DNA of 64,000 nucleotides from Mycteria americana. Lineage: Eukaryota; Chordata; Aves; Ciconiiformes; Ciconiidae. The translations under genes were made by a program, and so were the position numbers. The stretch is taken from NCBI RefSeq assembly GCF_035582795.1, contig NC_134366.1, positions 107,267,756 through 107,331,755 of the forward strand. Reading direction: 5' to 3'. Positions 41,801 through 56,800 of this stretch are shown piece by piece (the first letter of the stretch is position 1; each line of letters begins with the position of its first letter). A model generated the notes under the pieces. That model worked only from the letters and a program-made list of their open reading frames with translations, made no database searches and was not told the origin of the DNA.

Positions 41801-44800
41801 GCAGAAATGTATTATGACAGTGCCTTACACTCAGGTATTTTTCTAGACAGTTGGCACCTGTGTATGTGCCCGTTGTAAATCATTCTTTTTCTAAATGCAA
41901 GCATGCTGGGTCTCAACTTACATACACATACAAGACAGCTGCCTCGCTTGGTACATGGGATGGATTGCACTTTCTGATCAGGGTCCTTCTCCCCGCCCCC
42001 CCATTAGTGGATAGCATTGCTGCCTTGTCTGTTCCACAGATTTGAGCCAAATACAGAATTACTGGTTTCTGACAGCTTCCAAAATATTTGCAAAGCATTC
42101 AGATATCTTTTCAACTGCTTCATATTACTGTTCCTTTAAACAGATGGAGAAATGAAGACTAAGGACAGTGAGAGTTTCACTACTAGGCTATGGAGCAGTG
42201 CAAAGATGGTAGAGAAGTATGGTGAACTTGCCTAGACTGAGCTCTCAGCTGCTGTACCTGGAAAACCTCCTCTGCTCAAAAAATCATGCTGCAACAATTG
42301 AGGCAACAATTCGAGGCAACAATTTGGGTTTCTTGCATGAAATTAAAAAAAAAAAAAACAAACCACAAACAAAAACCCCCTTAATTCTGGACTGCACAGG
42401 AAGTGCTGCCAGGGGAAGGGGGTAAAAATAGATAGAGTCCAATGGAATAAAAACCCCAACATATCGTTCTAGTAAACATCCTCTTCTCTACAGAGTCAGG
42501 GCCCACCAGTCTCACAATTTCAAGCTCATTGCATTCATAAGAACTTGAAAAATAACTTTCTTCTTGAACAGCCAAATTTGTTGTATATTCAGTGCAGTCC
42601 AGCAAAGTGAGTGTAATATTACAAGACTCATAATAGTGTTATGAACATAAGAACGCTCTGCTATTTCTAAAGAGTTGCTATTTTGTTTTTACCTATGTTT
42701 TTAAAATGGGGCTGATTACAAGGCATAGGTAAACCTACTATGACTAGTCACTAGAACTAGCAGCAGCTGTTGCTGATAGCTGTTGTCAAGCAGAGTCCTT
42801 CACAGCACAGTTTCAGCAGATGCATGGGTCTGAAAGTGTGTCTGGATTTAGGATGTGTTTCGAGGGGAAGCTTCTCCTTGCTTGCTGGAAGTGTAGGGAG
42901 AGTGAGACTTCTCCAAGACCCATCTCTGGCTTCAGTCTCCTTGCAGAAAAGATGCTTTTTACTTTTCTAAGCCTGTGTCACAACTTGGTGCCCCACAAAT
43001 TCATGCACCTTGTTTTTTCCCAGCTGTAACATTATCAGAAAGCAGCAGTGTGATAGCTTCATGTCCTCATTTTATGCAGCTGCTCTTTTGTTTCCCTCCA
43101 TATTTGGTTGTGGTGGGTTTTTTGGGAGTGCAGTGGATTTTATCTTTATACTTCGAATAGTGATTGAAGAATTAAAGCCCCAGATAATACGCAGGCTGTA
43201 TATGAGCTTTCATGGCAGTAAATTTTTTGCTTCTTGGAAAAATCAATCTGTCTCAAGTTTATTTGACTGGGTACTGGATGAATTTTTTTCCTTCCAAGGT
43301 TTATCTCTCCTTCTTCTTTTAATGCTACTCAAGGTCCACAGTGCAGCAACATCTTTGGCAGCAGATCTGCTAAAATACCATACGGACCATATGGTTCTCA
43401 AAGCATTAAAAATTACAGGAGTAGAAGGAAATCTTGAAGCTGTAGCAGAATATACTTGCAAGCTATCAGAGCAGAAAGAACAACTTGTTGAGGTGAGTTC
43501 ACGGCTGCTTTCATTTTGTATGTCACTTAGAAAATGAGTGGCCGGATTTGTCTTAATCTGTTCTTTAGGAAGGCTTTGGTCTGTGTTTTTGTAATTTTTA
43601 TTTTAAATTATTTTCCTAGTATACTGTTGAATTTTGTATCGTTCTTGGTAGGGTCTGAGCCAGAGGTGTCACTGTGGCATACAGTTGTTGTAGAAGGGAT
43701 GTACAGTCATACCCAGTTCTCCTCCTGGATCTAGACTCAATCTGTATGTATATATTGGGGCTAAAATATTCATTAAAAAATAGGTTTCTAGATCCGAGTA
43801 GAGATGATAGCCTTTTTCTTTCAACCAGCAGGTGTCCAACAACAGCTGAATACAAAGACACATTTCAAGAATGCTGGGGATGTAAGGTTAAGTTTCTTAA
43901 CGCAGTGAACTTGTCTGTTTTGAAGATCTTGCGTAGTTTTTGTCAGTCAAGAGGGCCACTGAAAATCTTTTCTCCTTTGTGAAAAGCAGTGTGTATGTTT
44001 CATGTACTAGTACATTCATGGTTGTATGGTAGTATTCACACATGTGAACAAATGGGACTTCCAAGACTACTGAGAGATCATGGCTCTTAAGAGTGTCTGT
44101 GGAGAGGATGTCTGCCACGTATTGTTGCGCTCTCATCTGATAGATGAGCAGAAATAACTGTACCAGTAGGAGACAAACAAAGATACATCACTTTGATCTG
44201 GAACATGGTGATGCCAGCAGCTATACATGCATGGCATCTAATACTCATTAATTTCTAAAAAATTCTGATATTATGGGGCTTGAGGATTCATCCCAGAAAT
44301 ATGAATATGCAGAAGCAACACTCTTGAACTTCCGGGACTGGCAAATCAGCGCTGTGGATTTTTAATTTCGGCTTTAATGTCCCGTTTTTCTGTGTCTAAT
44401 TAGTCTTCCAGTGAGACACTGATTTTTTTTTTTTTTTTTTTTTTCCCCAGGCATAACCATGAGGTTAAATAGTGTTTGTATGTGAGGCCTTGTAGCATTT
44501 CTGATGATGGACAGTGCAGTTAGTGTCATATGGCTGTCTGACCTAGAAATTCTCCTTTTGATCTGAAAACTTTGATGTTCCTTCTCAGCCCAAAGTTCAC
44601 TCTTAATCTTATTGGGAAAAAAAAAAAAGCGCCTACGTTTTGCTTACTGTGAAAGGAAATAGTATTTCTTCCCTAGATTAATCTGACGCTGATTTGCCCA
44701 AAGATAATTCAGTCCCCTGGATGATGAAAGCCTAAATTTTCCACATGGTTGCTAATTGCTGGGTAAACCTGTTTTGGTGAAGTCATTTATGCTACAATTT

Positions 44801-47800
44801 TTCCAAGTTCTGTAGGTGTCTGATTACTTTCAGGTTTATTCAGTCATAAATATGTGAAATTGTTGTTGTTTTATTTATTTATTAAGACTTTTCTTTCTCT
44901 TGGTGATTTTTCTGCACATTCCAAGTCAGGATTTAGCCCTGTTTTCATTGTAAATGCTCCCTGAGAAACACCCAGCTGTGAGGTCCCCAATAAGTTTCTG
45001 AAAGGACTGTCAATAACTTTGTGTTTGTGTGTGTCTGCGTGTTTGTGCGTGTGCGCCTTTTCTCACTACTAATGAAAGCGTATTTTTTACCATTCTTTTC
45101 TCTTTAAATTTCTGAAAAATATTTAGATGTGTCGCTTATTGAGGCATGTTTCTGGAACTGAGCCCCTTGAGATTACTTGCATACATGCAGAAGATACCTT
45201 TCAGGTCACTGGCCCACAGGTATGCTTAGCTTTTATCTGGCCACTTCTACTGGACATAAATCAATAAAAATTACTTGTATGTATTTTTTTGGAGACCTAA
45301 TGTTGAACTGTTCAAAGCAGTTCTAAGAAGAGTTACACTTTAATGTTGGGCAGTAGCTAAAAGAACGCACGAGAGGGATCATCAAGCCTGCAAATGTCCG
45401 ATGAATACACTACAAAGACATAATAGTAGCAGTTTAATTTTGTGTTTTGCCTGTGAAGGCATTTGTGAATTCATGTGCAACACTATGTACTAGGACTTCC
45501 AATAGCAAATATTTTGTTCTCTGTCCAGATAATTTCTGCTGCAGAAACACTGGCATTACATCCATCTAGCAAGATTGCAAAAGAAAATCTTGAGGTGTTC
45601 TGTGAGGCCTGGGAGTCTCAACTGAGTGACATGTCTATGTTGTTAAGAGAAATCAATGATGTGTTTGAAGGAAGAAGAGGTAAGAATGCTATGTAGAAAT
45701 AGAAAAATGTAGTTTTCAAAATATGTAGTCTAAGAATTTTAAGTGTGATTTAGCAAATACTGTTTTCTTAAGAGCGCAATAAACAGTCCCACATCCCGTA
45801 TGGCAATGTGGAATCTAGGTGGCAATGTACAAATGTATTGGTTTTGTATAGATGTCGAATTAGGGTGCTTATTGGATTTTTTCAAAGAAAAACAGCCAAA
45901 AATTTAAAGGCCTGATTTGTGTAAAATTAGGTATGTTTAATTTTCTGCACTGTGATTAGTTCCAGCAAAATCCAATGGAACTGTTCAAAGGACACAAAAG
46001 TATTTGACACAGCTCTTTGCCAGCGGTGTCCAAATATTAGGGGCGTAGGGCTTTCAACCCACCTTTTGGTTTGTCTAGGACATACCAGTTCATGACAATC
46101 AAGATATAACTTGCATTGTGTGACATGTTTAATTCTTTTCCTGTATTTCTGGAAAATATACATATATATTCTATACTGTCAGCTTGCCTTGTATTCACTT
46201 CATAATGTAGTGAATGTAGTTATTTGATTTTTAAATTGCTGTCCTTTCTCCTGGATGGAATCTCTGACGACTCTGCACAATCTTGGGATATTTTCTCTGG
46301 TTGGTAAGTTTATTGGTATTTGTACAACATGTAGAAGAAAACCTTGGAATCTTAAGAAAAAAATTCTGTGTTTACTTTTAGCATAGGGTAATTTACCTTA
46401 AAAATGGAAGCCATTTTGGTTTTCATTTTTATCTAACAATTTTTTTTCAGATGATGTCTTTACTGTAGCCTGTCATACTTCTTGCAGCTACATGTTTGTT
46501 TCAGTCTTTAAGGTATAATTACATACAGATAGAATGTAATATATAATAATACTGAATGTCTTGTATTTTTAAGAAAATCACTCAGGTTTAAAAGTTTAGA
46601 TTTAGTAAAATACAGGGACTTCACTTTTTTGTATCTAAGATACAGAAAAAGTAAATCCTTATTCAGGTTAGATGACACTATCAATGATACAATACTTCAT
46701 CTTGCTCTTAATGTGAGATCTTTTTTCATTTTTAGAGTTTATTTTGTCAGTTTAACTTTCTGTACTCGATCAGGTTTTTGTGTAAGCAGTTGTGAGGACA
46801 GTAAACAACCAACCACAGGGCAGTAATATCTTAAAATGGCTGCTGCTGGTTGCTAGATGAATATGTGTCTGAGCCTGAAGACTTGTAAAAGGAAAACATA
46901 TGTTGAAATTCTGAGTGGGTTTACGATAATTGTGTGTAGTGCAGGTTATTGGGAATTTGAGGCGTTTGAGAAGTAGATGATTGTTATTCTACTTGTTCTT
47001 CCACCTTGGTCTGGAATGCCATATGAAGATGTGTAGCAAGCAGAGATCCTGTTTATGGGCGTTTTAACTTTCAGTGGGCTTTTTGTTTGTTTTGGGAGCC
47101 AAGGACATACTGACTTTCTTTACACATAACATTCAGTTTTATATAATGCAACTTAAAATACAGTATGACTCTAATATTAATGTGTTACAATAAATTTGGA
47201 ATTTGCAGGGCTGATCATGCAGTATCTGATTTTTTTCATATGCATACAATGGTCTAGCAGGGTTGAATGATAACCTTTTTATATGTTTATATATATGTGT
47301 GCATGTGTGTGTATACATATATATATATTACTGTATTTAAAAATAATAGGATGAGAATCATGCAGCCACAGCAAAGCATATACTTGGCTCTCCAAAGAAA
47401 TATTTCTTGAAATGTTGCGGCAGATTCCCAGCCTCTCCTGTAGTTAGTAACTTTCTCTTCTTTTGTGGCTGTTGACAGCAGATAACAGACATTTTCCACA
47501 AGTGGTACTTTCCAGTTTCTTTAAAGCATCATTTCACAAGGCAGCCCAATGTCATTGCTTGAAGGAGAGAGAAGAGAATGGGTAGGTGTTGCTGAGCATG
47601 TTGGAGGCTATAGCATGTGGGGGACTGGGTGCAGTGAAGACCATCTTCTCCTGTTTGGCATAGCCAGATGAGTCTGTTCTTGTTAGTGTCTCTCGTTTCC
47701 TCGGTCTTTCTTTCAGCATGAAGTGTTCTGATACCACCATTGGCAAGATGGCAAGCGTAGCTTGTATTCTTTATATGGCCTTGGGTGCATTAGGTCTTGT

Positions 47801-50800
47801 ATTGCCAAAGCAATGCTTAAGAAATCATGTCTCTCTTTTCCTTGTCTCGTGGCCCAGCCTAGTAAGGGATTTCTCTCTGAGTCTGGATTGTTTCCTATTA
47901 ACTGTCAGTTATCTCCTTAGAAATAATTTGGTCTCCTGTATCCACCCATCCTCTACAAAGTTTTCCTCTGTATTGTGGGCTGATCTCTTTTTGTTTGCTT
48001 GTTTTCTCTTGTTGGACCTCAGAGTGACTCTTGTCAAAAAAAAAAAAAAAAAGGAAAAAACCTCACCCAAATACCCCCACCTTTTTGCTTCCAGAAAATA
48101 CCTTGCCACTTTCAACATTTTTTTTTCTCTAGAAAACACAACTGATGACCCAATAAATAAATTAAACTAAAATATTTGCTTGCTAAGAGATTATAAGAGT
48201 GGCATTCACAAAACTTTTGCCTCCAAACACAATGAATTTTCACAATATTTTATAAGATTTTATTCTTCTCATAACTCATGATACTTGTCTTAATGTTGAG
48301 GTTGGTAAAAGTGTCTTTATTTTACAGACTAAAATGTAACAAGTGCTTTATTCTTAGTAGAATTGTGACTGTGTGTAACAAAAGGTAGAATTACAGTAAG
48401 AAGGTATATATATTTTTTTTCCTCCTCGGTTTAAAAACTTGTATTTTTGTACTACCAATTTAAATGTTTGGCTTTGTTAGAGAGTTCAGAATACAGTTTA
48501 AGGGGCAAAAATTGAATGGTGACAAAATGTGCTGGACACATCAAATAAAATAAGCATTTTTCTGATTACACTAGATTCACGTTGTTTATATTAATTTCTT
48601 TAGTTTTATGAGCAATTGCATAACTCCTTATCCAGTGTTTCTTTCCTATCAGCAAATTAGGTATTTCTCATACTGAGGTTCAAAAATCACACGGATAGAG
48701 TGCCAGATTTAGCTTGGAAATGAAGCAGTATTTTGCTCAATTTTAATGTAATCACACCAGATCGTGCCCAAATTGAAATGGGCTTGTCTTGGGGAGGGAG
48801 GGGAATGCACATGCACGTAGGGGTGGGGGAGGTTGGTGAGCACACCACAGCCCAGTAACCCTCACGTGTATTTTGAACATGTCTCTGCGCTATGCAGAAC
48901 TGTACGGTGAGGGAGAGTTGACCTTCTTTTGCTCGATCCTAAAACGCTTTTTAATCCAACGGTGAGGAGGCCCATTCTGCAGGGTGTTGGCGTTCGAAGC
49001 GTTGCGTGGCTGGTCTGGGCTTGCGGGTGGCTCCCGGCAGCTGGGAGATTCGGTTCAGGCCATGGAGGGATGGGTTTGTTCTCGGAATTACTAGTTTAGG
49101 CGAGATACTTAACTTTGAGGCTCCTGCGCTTTGAGATGAATCCCCTAACGAACGAAGGTACCTCTCATTGATCCAATCTATTGGACGTCAGCCAGTCTCC
49201 CCCCCCCCCACTTTGGTTTCACCATGCTGGATAAGAATGTGGATAATCCCCCGATTGCTCCCTTGTAACGTGGTCAGAAGTGAGAGAATGGTTTATGAAG
49301 ATAACTTCCTTTTCTGCCCTCCTCTTTTGTTGTGCCCACTTGATTTGAGAGGAGTTAAATGACCGTGAGGATTTGGGAGGGCCATAGTTGATGAACAGGG
49401 GATACAGATCAGAATTTCAGAATTTAGAAATTAGAGTTCTAGAAAGAAGGGTGAAGCAGTTCATCCTACTCTCAGATAAGAAGTGAGATCAAAAGCAGGG
49501 TTTAGAAGTTGAAATAGAGAATTTTGGAGGGAAAAGCAAGACTGGAACTACTGGAAGGTGGAAAATTGGAAGACAAAGAGGATGAAATAATAAAAATTAA
49601 TTTTGAATGAAAAAAGGAAAAAGGAAAAATGTGTTAGAGAAAACACATTAAGAAAAACACAGGCAGACTCGAATAAATAAAAGGAAGATTATAATATGGC
49701 GAAAGCCTTTTGCTATTATAGCAAAGATCTGACTTACAAACTAAGGAAATTAAATACCTGAGAAAATATATATGTGTATTCTGTTAATGGAATCAAATAT
49801 AAGTTCCGTGATTATACTGATTTAATTAAGTATTTTCTGATGAAGTAGAATTCCCTCTGGCCTGAGTTGATCTGTGCTTTTCAAAGGTCTGGTATCTGTG
49901 GGTCCAGTGAGGTGGGTTTTTTGTGTGTGTGTTTTTTGGTTTTGGGGTTGTTTTTTTTTTTTTTTTTCAAATGTTCCAAGAAATAGTGAGATCCTTCATC
50001 TTTCTGAATATGGTGAGCAACTAAACCTTGCAAAGCCAAATAATGGGAATTGCTTGAAGAGCAAAAAAAATATTTTTTTCTTATTTCTGTTTACCACCTC
50101 TTTCCATTTGGTTTCCATAATTCTGAATGCCCACCTTGTATGTGCAAGTAGTATGTCCTCTCAGTATGCATTTGTATTCCATTTGTTATGTCAAAGCTTT
50201 CTGTGTTTGAACTTTTTTTTTTTAACATGGCAGAACAGGTTTTTACATAGCACCAAGGAGATCTTTTATGCTACAGCATTTTAAACTTACAAGTTACCTT
50301 TTGTTCTTGGTACATCTTACATGCTTTCTTACCTGCCCTTTAGCTGATGTTTTGATGCATAGGATGTTGTAAATCACTTCTCATAATTTGTATCAGTCTT
50401 TAGTGAGAAATCTTGGTTGGATGCATGTTTGGGCAACTAATATCTAAATAACTGCATTCTGAAAAAAATAGTTAGGCAGCTTGTGCCCTGATATCTCATT
50501 TCATCTTTCGCAAAACTGAGCAGGGGAAGGAGGAGGTGATCTTGGAAAGGAGGAATTACATTTTTCATACTTATGAAGAGGGTTGAGGGACACTTGGCCA
50601 CTTACTGAAATTTGGTTTTTTAGGAGTCAGTTGCCTAGACATGGAGCTCATGATCTTTCTGTTGTGTCAGGAGATAAAGAGCATACTTTCAAAAAATCAT
50701 GAATGCACAAGAGAACTGTCTTCTGAGGACTCAGAATGGAATTTCTCTAGGAGCTGATACAAGAGGAGGAGATAGGAGTTGTAGGGGGGTTTGTTGTTTG

Positions 50801-53800
50801 TCCTTTGTCTGTCAAGATGCATCATCCCTATGCAAACCTGGTACCGATATCCATTATAGTAGCCCTTTGTTTCTTCAGGTAAAATCTGTTTTTCACTAGC
50901 TCTTAAGTTTTTTATTTATTTTATTTTAATTTTATTTAGCAGACTTTCCTATCCTGAATCTATTGTAATAAATGTAAGCTTTCACAGATAATTAAATCTT
51001 CTGGTAACTGGAGCTCTAACCCTAGGCTGTTAGCCCAGGCACTGTTTCCTCTTGCTGATAAACTCTTTTTGTCCACTTTTAGGTAACACCTAAAAGGATT
51101 CCCCCCCCCTCCCCCCATTTGTTTTGCTCAGACTTGGAATATCTGAGGCTCCTGGGGATATAAGAAATAATTCAATAAGTGTGTAAAATGCTATAGAACT
51201 TTTTTCTTTATCAAATACAGTGCACATGGGATACGTATACTACAGTACAACATGAGGGTTTTATTGGCATTACTTAGGAAAACCTGCCTAGGTATTTCTC
51301 ACTAGTGGCATTGCCTACTCCAAATTTTAGACCATTCAAATTTTAGACCATGCCAATAAAAGCTTTATGTGGACCTACCACTGTACGTTCTGTACTTTGC
51401 AACAAAATGAGCGCACGTAGCGATAGCTACTCAGTCATTGGAGAGAGTTTCTTTACTTGCTTGTGGGTTGCATGCAGGGGACTAGAAATCTTATTGAGGG
51501 AAGCTGTTCAGAGGAGCTTTCTTAACTGCCAGTTGCTGAGAGCTAAAATCTGAACAGTACAGAGTTCTTGGCTTGTCCCTCTCTGGAAGCATGAGACAGA
51601 GAGGGAATCCTCTGCAATATTCAAAGAGGAGGAATTACAGGTAAGTAATTTGCTTTTATAGTACTGCAACTTAAGGAAGGATGAAATAAGGCATGTGATC
51701 CCGTTGATTAAAAACTGCATACAAATTTTGGTGTAAATGTGTGTGTTCTTCATAGGAGAGAAGCGTGTCTACCTATCACTGCCCAGACCAGGGGTAAGTT
51801 GCTTTTGGGACTGTAGTATTTACTTTATATCTGCTATTAACTAATTGACTTCTTTCCATGTCACCCCTTGCTAAGGACATAGCAATATCTTGGTAACATG
51901 CATCCTGACTGGATGGCTGACAGTAAAATATCAACCTTTGTCAATTTATTAAATGAATAACAAACATACTGAAAACTAGGGTAACTAGTTAGATAATATG
52001 CTTTAATCAGTTTGATTGTGCATGAGCTTTAATTCCTGTTCATTAATATGACATTTTTTACCACGTCACGCTATATAATTAAAAAATGCCTTGTTACTAT
52101 TAAAACGGTAAGAATACGCTGCAACATACTGAAAATAAGTCTTGGTAATCTGATTTTTTCTTTTTTAAACGTTGTTGCCAGAGTTGACCTATTTGGAACA
52201 AATGGACATGTTCGAGCCTGTTGTAGGCTCTTGAAATAATGGGTTCTTCTTTGATCTTAAATATTTTTAATGCAGAGAAAAAAGCTACACCAAATGTCCA
52301 GGTTTAGTTGTGAGGTAATTAATATCCTTAGCTGATTATAATTGATATTACATTGTTTCTGAGAGCATCTGTGAGCATTTAGGAGACCTCCTAAACCTTG
52401 TTAGTATCATGTAATCAGTCATTTGATTCACTTGCTACATATTGAATCTTTTCACGGGTGGGAAAGAGGGGAAGAATGATCTCAGAAGGTACAGTAAGCT
52501 CTAGCTTACTTCTTTTACTCCTTGCTTTCTTTCCTTAACCTGTAGTGTTGAGGAATTTGGGTGTGAAATGATCCCCTGTCTCCATGTTTCCTGTTGTGCA
52601 ATTCTGTGACTTCAAACACAATATGCTACTTCTGACCCTTAATGAAAAGAGAAAAGGTCATACGTTATAAATCCAATTGGCAGTTTTAAATAGAATATAA
52701 TGTTAGGCTGGGTGAGCATGGGTGAATTTCACGGTTATGGAACTAAATATTGAGGCTGGAAAATACATTGGTTCAGTGACTTTTGATAAGGTTTTTGTCC
52801 CTCGCTGGTTTGACTAAGCTACATAGCTTCTGGACTTCAGCCAAAATTTAAAGAAGGGATGTTTGAAGTCAGATTCCCACTTATTGATTCATATGCCTTT
52901 TAAAAATACTTGCAGTAAAAACTTTGTTCCCGGGATTTAAACAGTTCTGCTTTGTTGTTGTTTGAAAGCTCGCTGCCTTCTTTTGAATTTTGCAAGATGC
53001 ATAGATTTGGGGGAGTTCTGATTAATATACAGTTTGGAAGTAGACAGGAGATGTAGATTACGTCCATAAGACAACAGAGTTTCTCCACAGAGTAATTTAT
53101 TTACCTAACTGATGCACCAACTTTTGGAACTGCCTGTCTTCCCAGTGCTGACTCTCGGTACTGCCTCTTCTCTCCCTACTGCCGTCACAGAGCTCTGCTG
53201 TGCCTGGCTAATGCCCACGCTGTCCCTGCACAGGAGCCACGCTGTTCCTGATGATCTAATTAGATTACATATTTTTTTACATCTGTTTAATTGCAACTGT
53301 GCTGTTTGCTGGTAATGAGTGGCATCCTAGACCATGCCGTAGTTGAGGACAGAGCAGTAGTGATGGTTCATGTGTGTGCTTAATGCACAGGTATATTTTT
53401 CTCTATAGTATTAGGTGTCAAATCATGTTCTAAAAGCAGAATAACTGCTTATCTGATCTTTACCAATTCTATTCAAATAGTGTGAGTGAACACTAGAATA
53501 GAGAAGACTACAAATCTGACAAACATTCTGAGGTTTCTTTAGTTATTTGTGGATAGAAAAACTTACCTGTGCTAGAGCGCTCGTTTTCTTGAATACCCTT
53601 CACTCAGCAGCTTAAATATTTGCCATACCTTGTAGCCCAAAGTTTGTGTTTACATACAAGTCTAGTTTGGCTTTGTGTTCCTTTCTTTTTTTAAGACTCT
53701 ACCTTAAAACCAGCATTTCTTGAATTGCATCTCTAATACGCAATATGGTCAAGCTTAAATGACAATTAGGAGTATCAGTTCTTACACTTTTTGCTAAATC

Positions 53801-56800
53801 TTTCGATACAAGATCAATATTTCTAACACATAGGCAGAATTACAGTGTCTCATCTGGGTAGATATTAATAAGATTCAGAATATTTAAAAATTTGGGGATG
53901 GGAAAAGAGAAACGGCATGAAAGCTAAACTGAGCAGCAAATTGCAGTAGGAACTTCAATAGTAGTACTTTATTTTTCCTCAAACTCTTGAGAGATGGAGA
54001 CCGCACCTGGAACTTATTTCTGATGCTGTTTACAATGAATAGTGCTTCCCCCCCTCCCCCTGCAGGCATTACTGAGCTTAATTTGCCCAGGTACTCCCAC
54101 TAATGAATAGCAGCTCTTGGCAGATTCTCAGGCAAGGATCTCAGTCCTGCACTCTTATCATCCAGCCTCCTCCAGTGGCTCACACCTCTCCAAGTTACGA
54201 CACCAACTTTGTACTTTCCATTCCTCTGCACTCGGTGAGGTTTCTGAATGTGGACTGTGGCTCCCGTGTCTGTTAGTTTTTGCTGTCTTTGCACAGTGAC
54301 AGCACCCGCATGTGAAGTTAAAGCCAGGAACTGCTGCTCCCTACATGCAAATTGATTTGAAACAAATCGTGTGTTGCTGTGTATATGTGTTACGTAGTTG
54401 GCAAGCTCTGCCTTATCAGATAGTCCACTCACATCAGTACCACTCACTATTGTTTAATCTGAGCCAGTATTTGGCTTGCAGCCAGACTGGTATTTCAGAT
54501 AGTTCGTGACTTAAGTAAAAGAAGGAAACCCATAAAAAGATCAAAGTGTCAGTATTTGTTTCCAGCTACTTCAACAAAGGGACACAGAATAATGAGCTAC
54601 GCTAGCATTTACATGGGTTGTACCCTGGATCAGCTTGCTACTAGCTAATTCAACTTCCCAGTCCCTGTTATACCAGTATCATCTCTGATGGAAAAATCAG
54701 TGCGGTAGTACTTGATTAAGACTGTTTATTTAGTCCTAAGTATTACTGAGGATTTAGAGGGCAAGGGGAAGAGATGGTACTGCATGAGGAAGTGGAGTCT
54801 GAGAAGTGTGGAAGAGGTCTTTTCCTTGAAACTTTAGGGTGTCTGTAGGCACAAGACCCTGTTTGCACATGCCATTTCAGGAAGACAGCCAGATCAGAAC
54901 AGGTTCTCAGCTTCTACTGAGAAGTTTGTCTGAACCACTGGAACTCTCCTGCAAAGTCTGCCTCTGAGTATAGAGCCACCTCTTATGATTTGTTAGTAAA
55001 ATGATTACTAGTTCCTTTTATTTAAAAATACTATTTTTTGTTTGAAACAGAAGCATAATGCAAATCTGAAAGCATTAAAGCCAGTCAAGCTAGATACTGA
55101 GGTAAGATGCCATCATTTTAGTAAAAAAACTCTTTACTTTTTTTTTTATCTTGTCTGAAGAATGTATTTTTAAGTGCCATAAATATGATTACCATTTACA
55201 GGAACAGGCAAAAATTGCAAAACTTGGATTAGAATTGCATCTGCTCACATCTGATGTGGATTCCGAGACAGAGAAATGGGAGGATCAGGAGAATGAGATC
55301 GTGCAACATGGACAAGGCATGTCAAGTATGGCCTACTCCATGTATTTATTTACCAGGTAATTGCACTGTATGCAGCATGTTTTGGTGGAAAGAGGAGCAT
55401 TAAAAGTGTTTATATGAAATAAGACAATTTCATTTTCAGAGTATAATTGGGACACATTCAGAAAGGAGCTTTAATTTCTATCCTTACACTTTATAAATTC
55501 TTGTAAATTTCTGAGCTGTTTAATAATAAAACCAGGGGGTTTTTTTAAGCGCTAAACATCTGTTTTGTTACAGAACAGCTATTTAAATATCTCTTGTGTA
55601 CAGAAAACATTTTAAGAAGCATGTTCATAAGTACTTTCAAAATTAAGGGAACTAAAGCACAAGTATATAGCTGTAGATTAGAGTTACTCATCTTTGCTGT
55701 ACTGAAAGGTGTTCTTCTGAAACGTGCCCATGCAATGCCAGCTTTCTTATTTGAAGAATTTAGGGGGTTTTTAATAAGAGTTGAGATTTTTTTCTTACCT
55801 ACTAGACCAGTAATACTCAGTAAGCCAGAGACATGGATTTCTGTCCTTGTTCAGCTGATGAGAACTGAACCATTGGTAATTACCCAGTAGTGCTCTAGCC
55901 ACGGAGGTGTTTGTATAATGCCTTGAAATGCAATTCCTGTAGTAAGTTATCGTTGTGCATATTGTTGTGCACTCTTCTAAAAGAGTGATATTTTAGAATG
56001 CAGTGGTGTGAACGCGGGTGAGAGAGATACTATAAATTGTGCAAGTAGCAGGCAAAATAATCTGCAGTCTGTACATGGCATATATTCTGCTTTCATTATT
56101 TCCCACAGAGGAGAAGGACTTCTGAAAACGACTCAAGATTTATTTCATCAAGCAGAGGTAATACATTTTTACCAAAATAGGAGTTAGGCACTCTGAGTGA
56201 AGAACAAATTGCAACTTAACTCTCTGATTCCTTACACATAAGTACAGTGTACCATGAATTGACTGGCAACTGTAGATTTTAAGCAGCCTAACTCTGTACT
56301 TTCTGAAAGCTAACTTGTCAGTGTTCCAGTAGTAAAGACAGCATTCATTAAACTGACAGATTCCAGTTAGGAGTAGGAATAGCAAATTGGCATTATGGCA
56401 AATATAGTGGACTTCAATGCATTAGTAGTATTCATTGTGTCACTTAGCCTAGTCCCTGATAGTGTTAACAGATACTCCATCCTAATCTGAGCAGCACTAT
56501 TTTCATGGGAAAGAAAGAAGCTGTAAAAATTTGAATAATACAAACAAAAGACAAGGGGCCAAATGAAGGAACGTGGCGTGATATTTCCAAGATACATGCC
56601 TGTGTTTAACAGGAGACTGGTTACCTTTGTCAGGACAATAAACAAGCACGGCAGGTGTCATCTACCCACAAAATGCTTGAGAGCTGCTACAGTGCAAAAA
56701 ATAATTGGAAGTCAGGGTTTTCTATATGTTAGGGAAAAGCCTTTAAATTTTGCTTATCTGGGAGAATGACTATTTGTAGTGTAGCTTGTTGTTTCAGAAG

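Larger units (their letters stand above)
43493..45126 (+). other. CTNNAL1: CTNNAL1 intron 9
   Basis: 1.63 kb. A run of 22 T at 44423-44444 followed by ccccag looks like a strong splice acceptor, but no exon with family similarity follows. A TG-rich tract lies at about 45018-45056. Confidence 0.6.

Noticed and set aside
43010-43333. Upstream extension of CTNNAL1 exon 9 in the same open frame
   Set aside because: Similarity to alpha-catulin starts at the acceptor at 43334; upstream codons are hydrophobic and unrelated.
44423-44490. Strong-looking splice acceptor (22 T then ccccag) suggesting an extra exon
   Set aside because: The following sequence has an early stop and no family match, and the exon 9 to exon 10 join is already complete.
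54100-54447. 115-codon minus-strand open frame in intron 12
   Set aside because: No recognisable similarity, no promoter or splice context, and a length attainable by chance.
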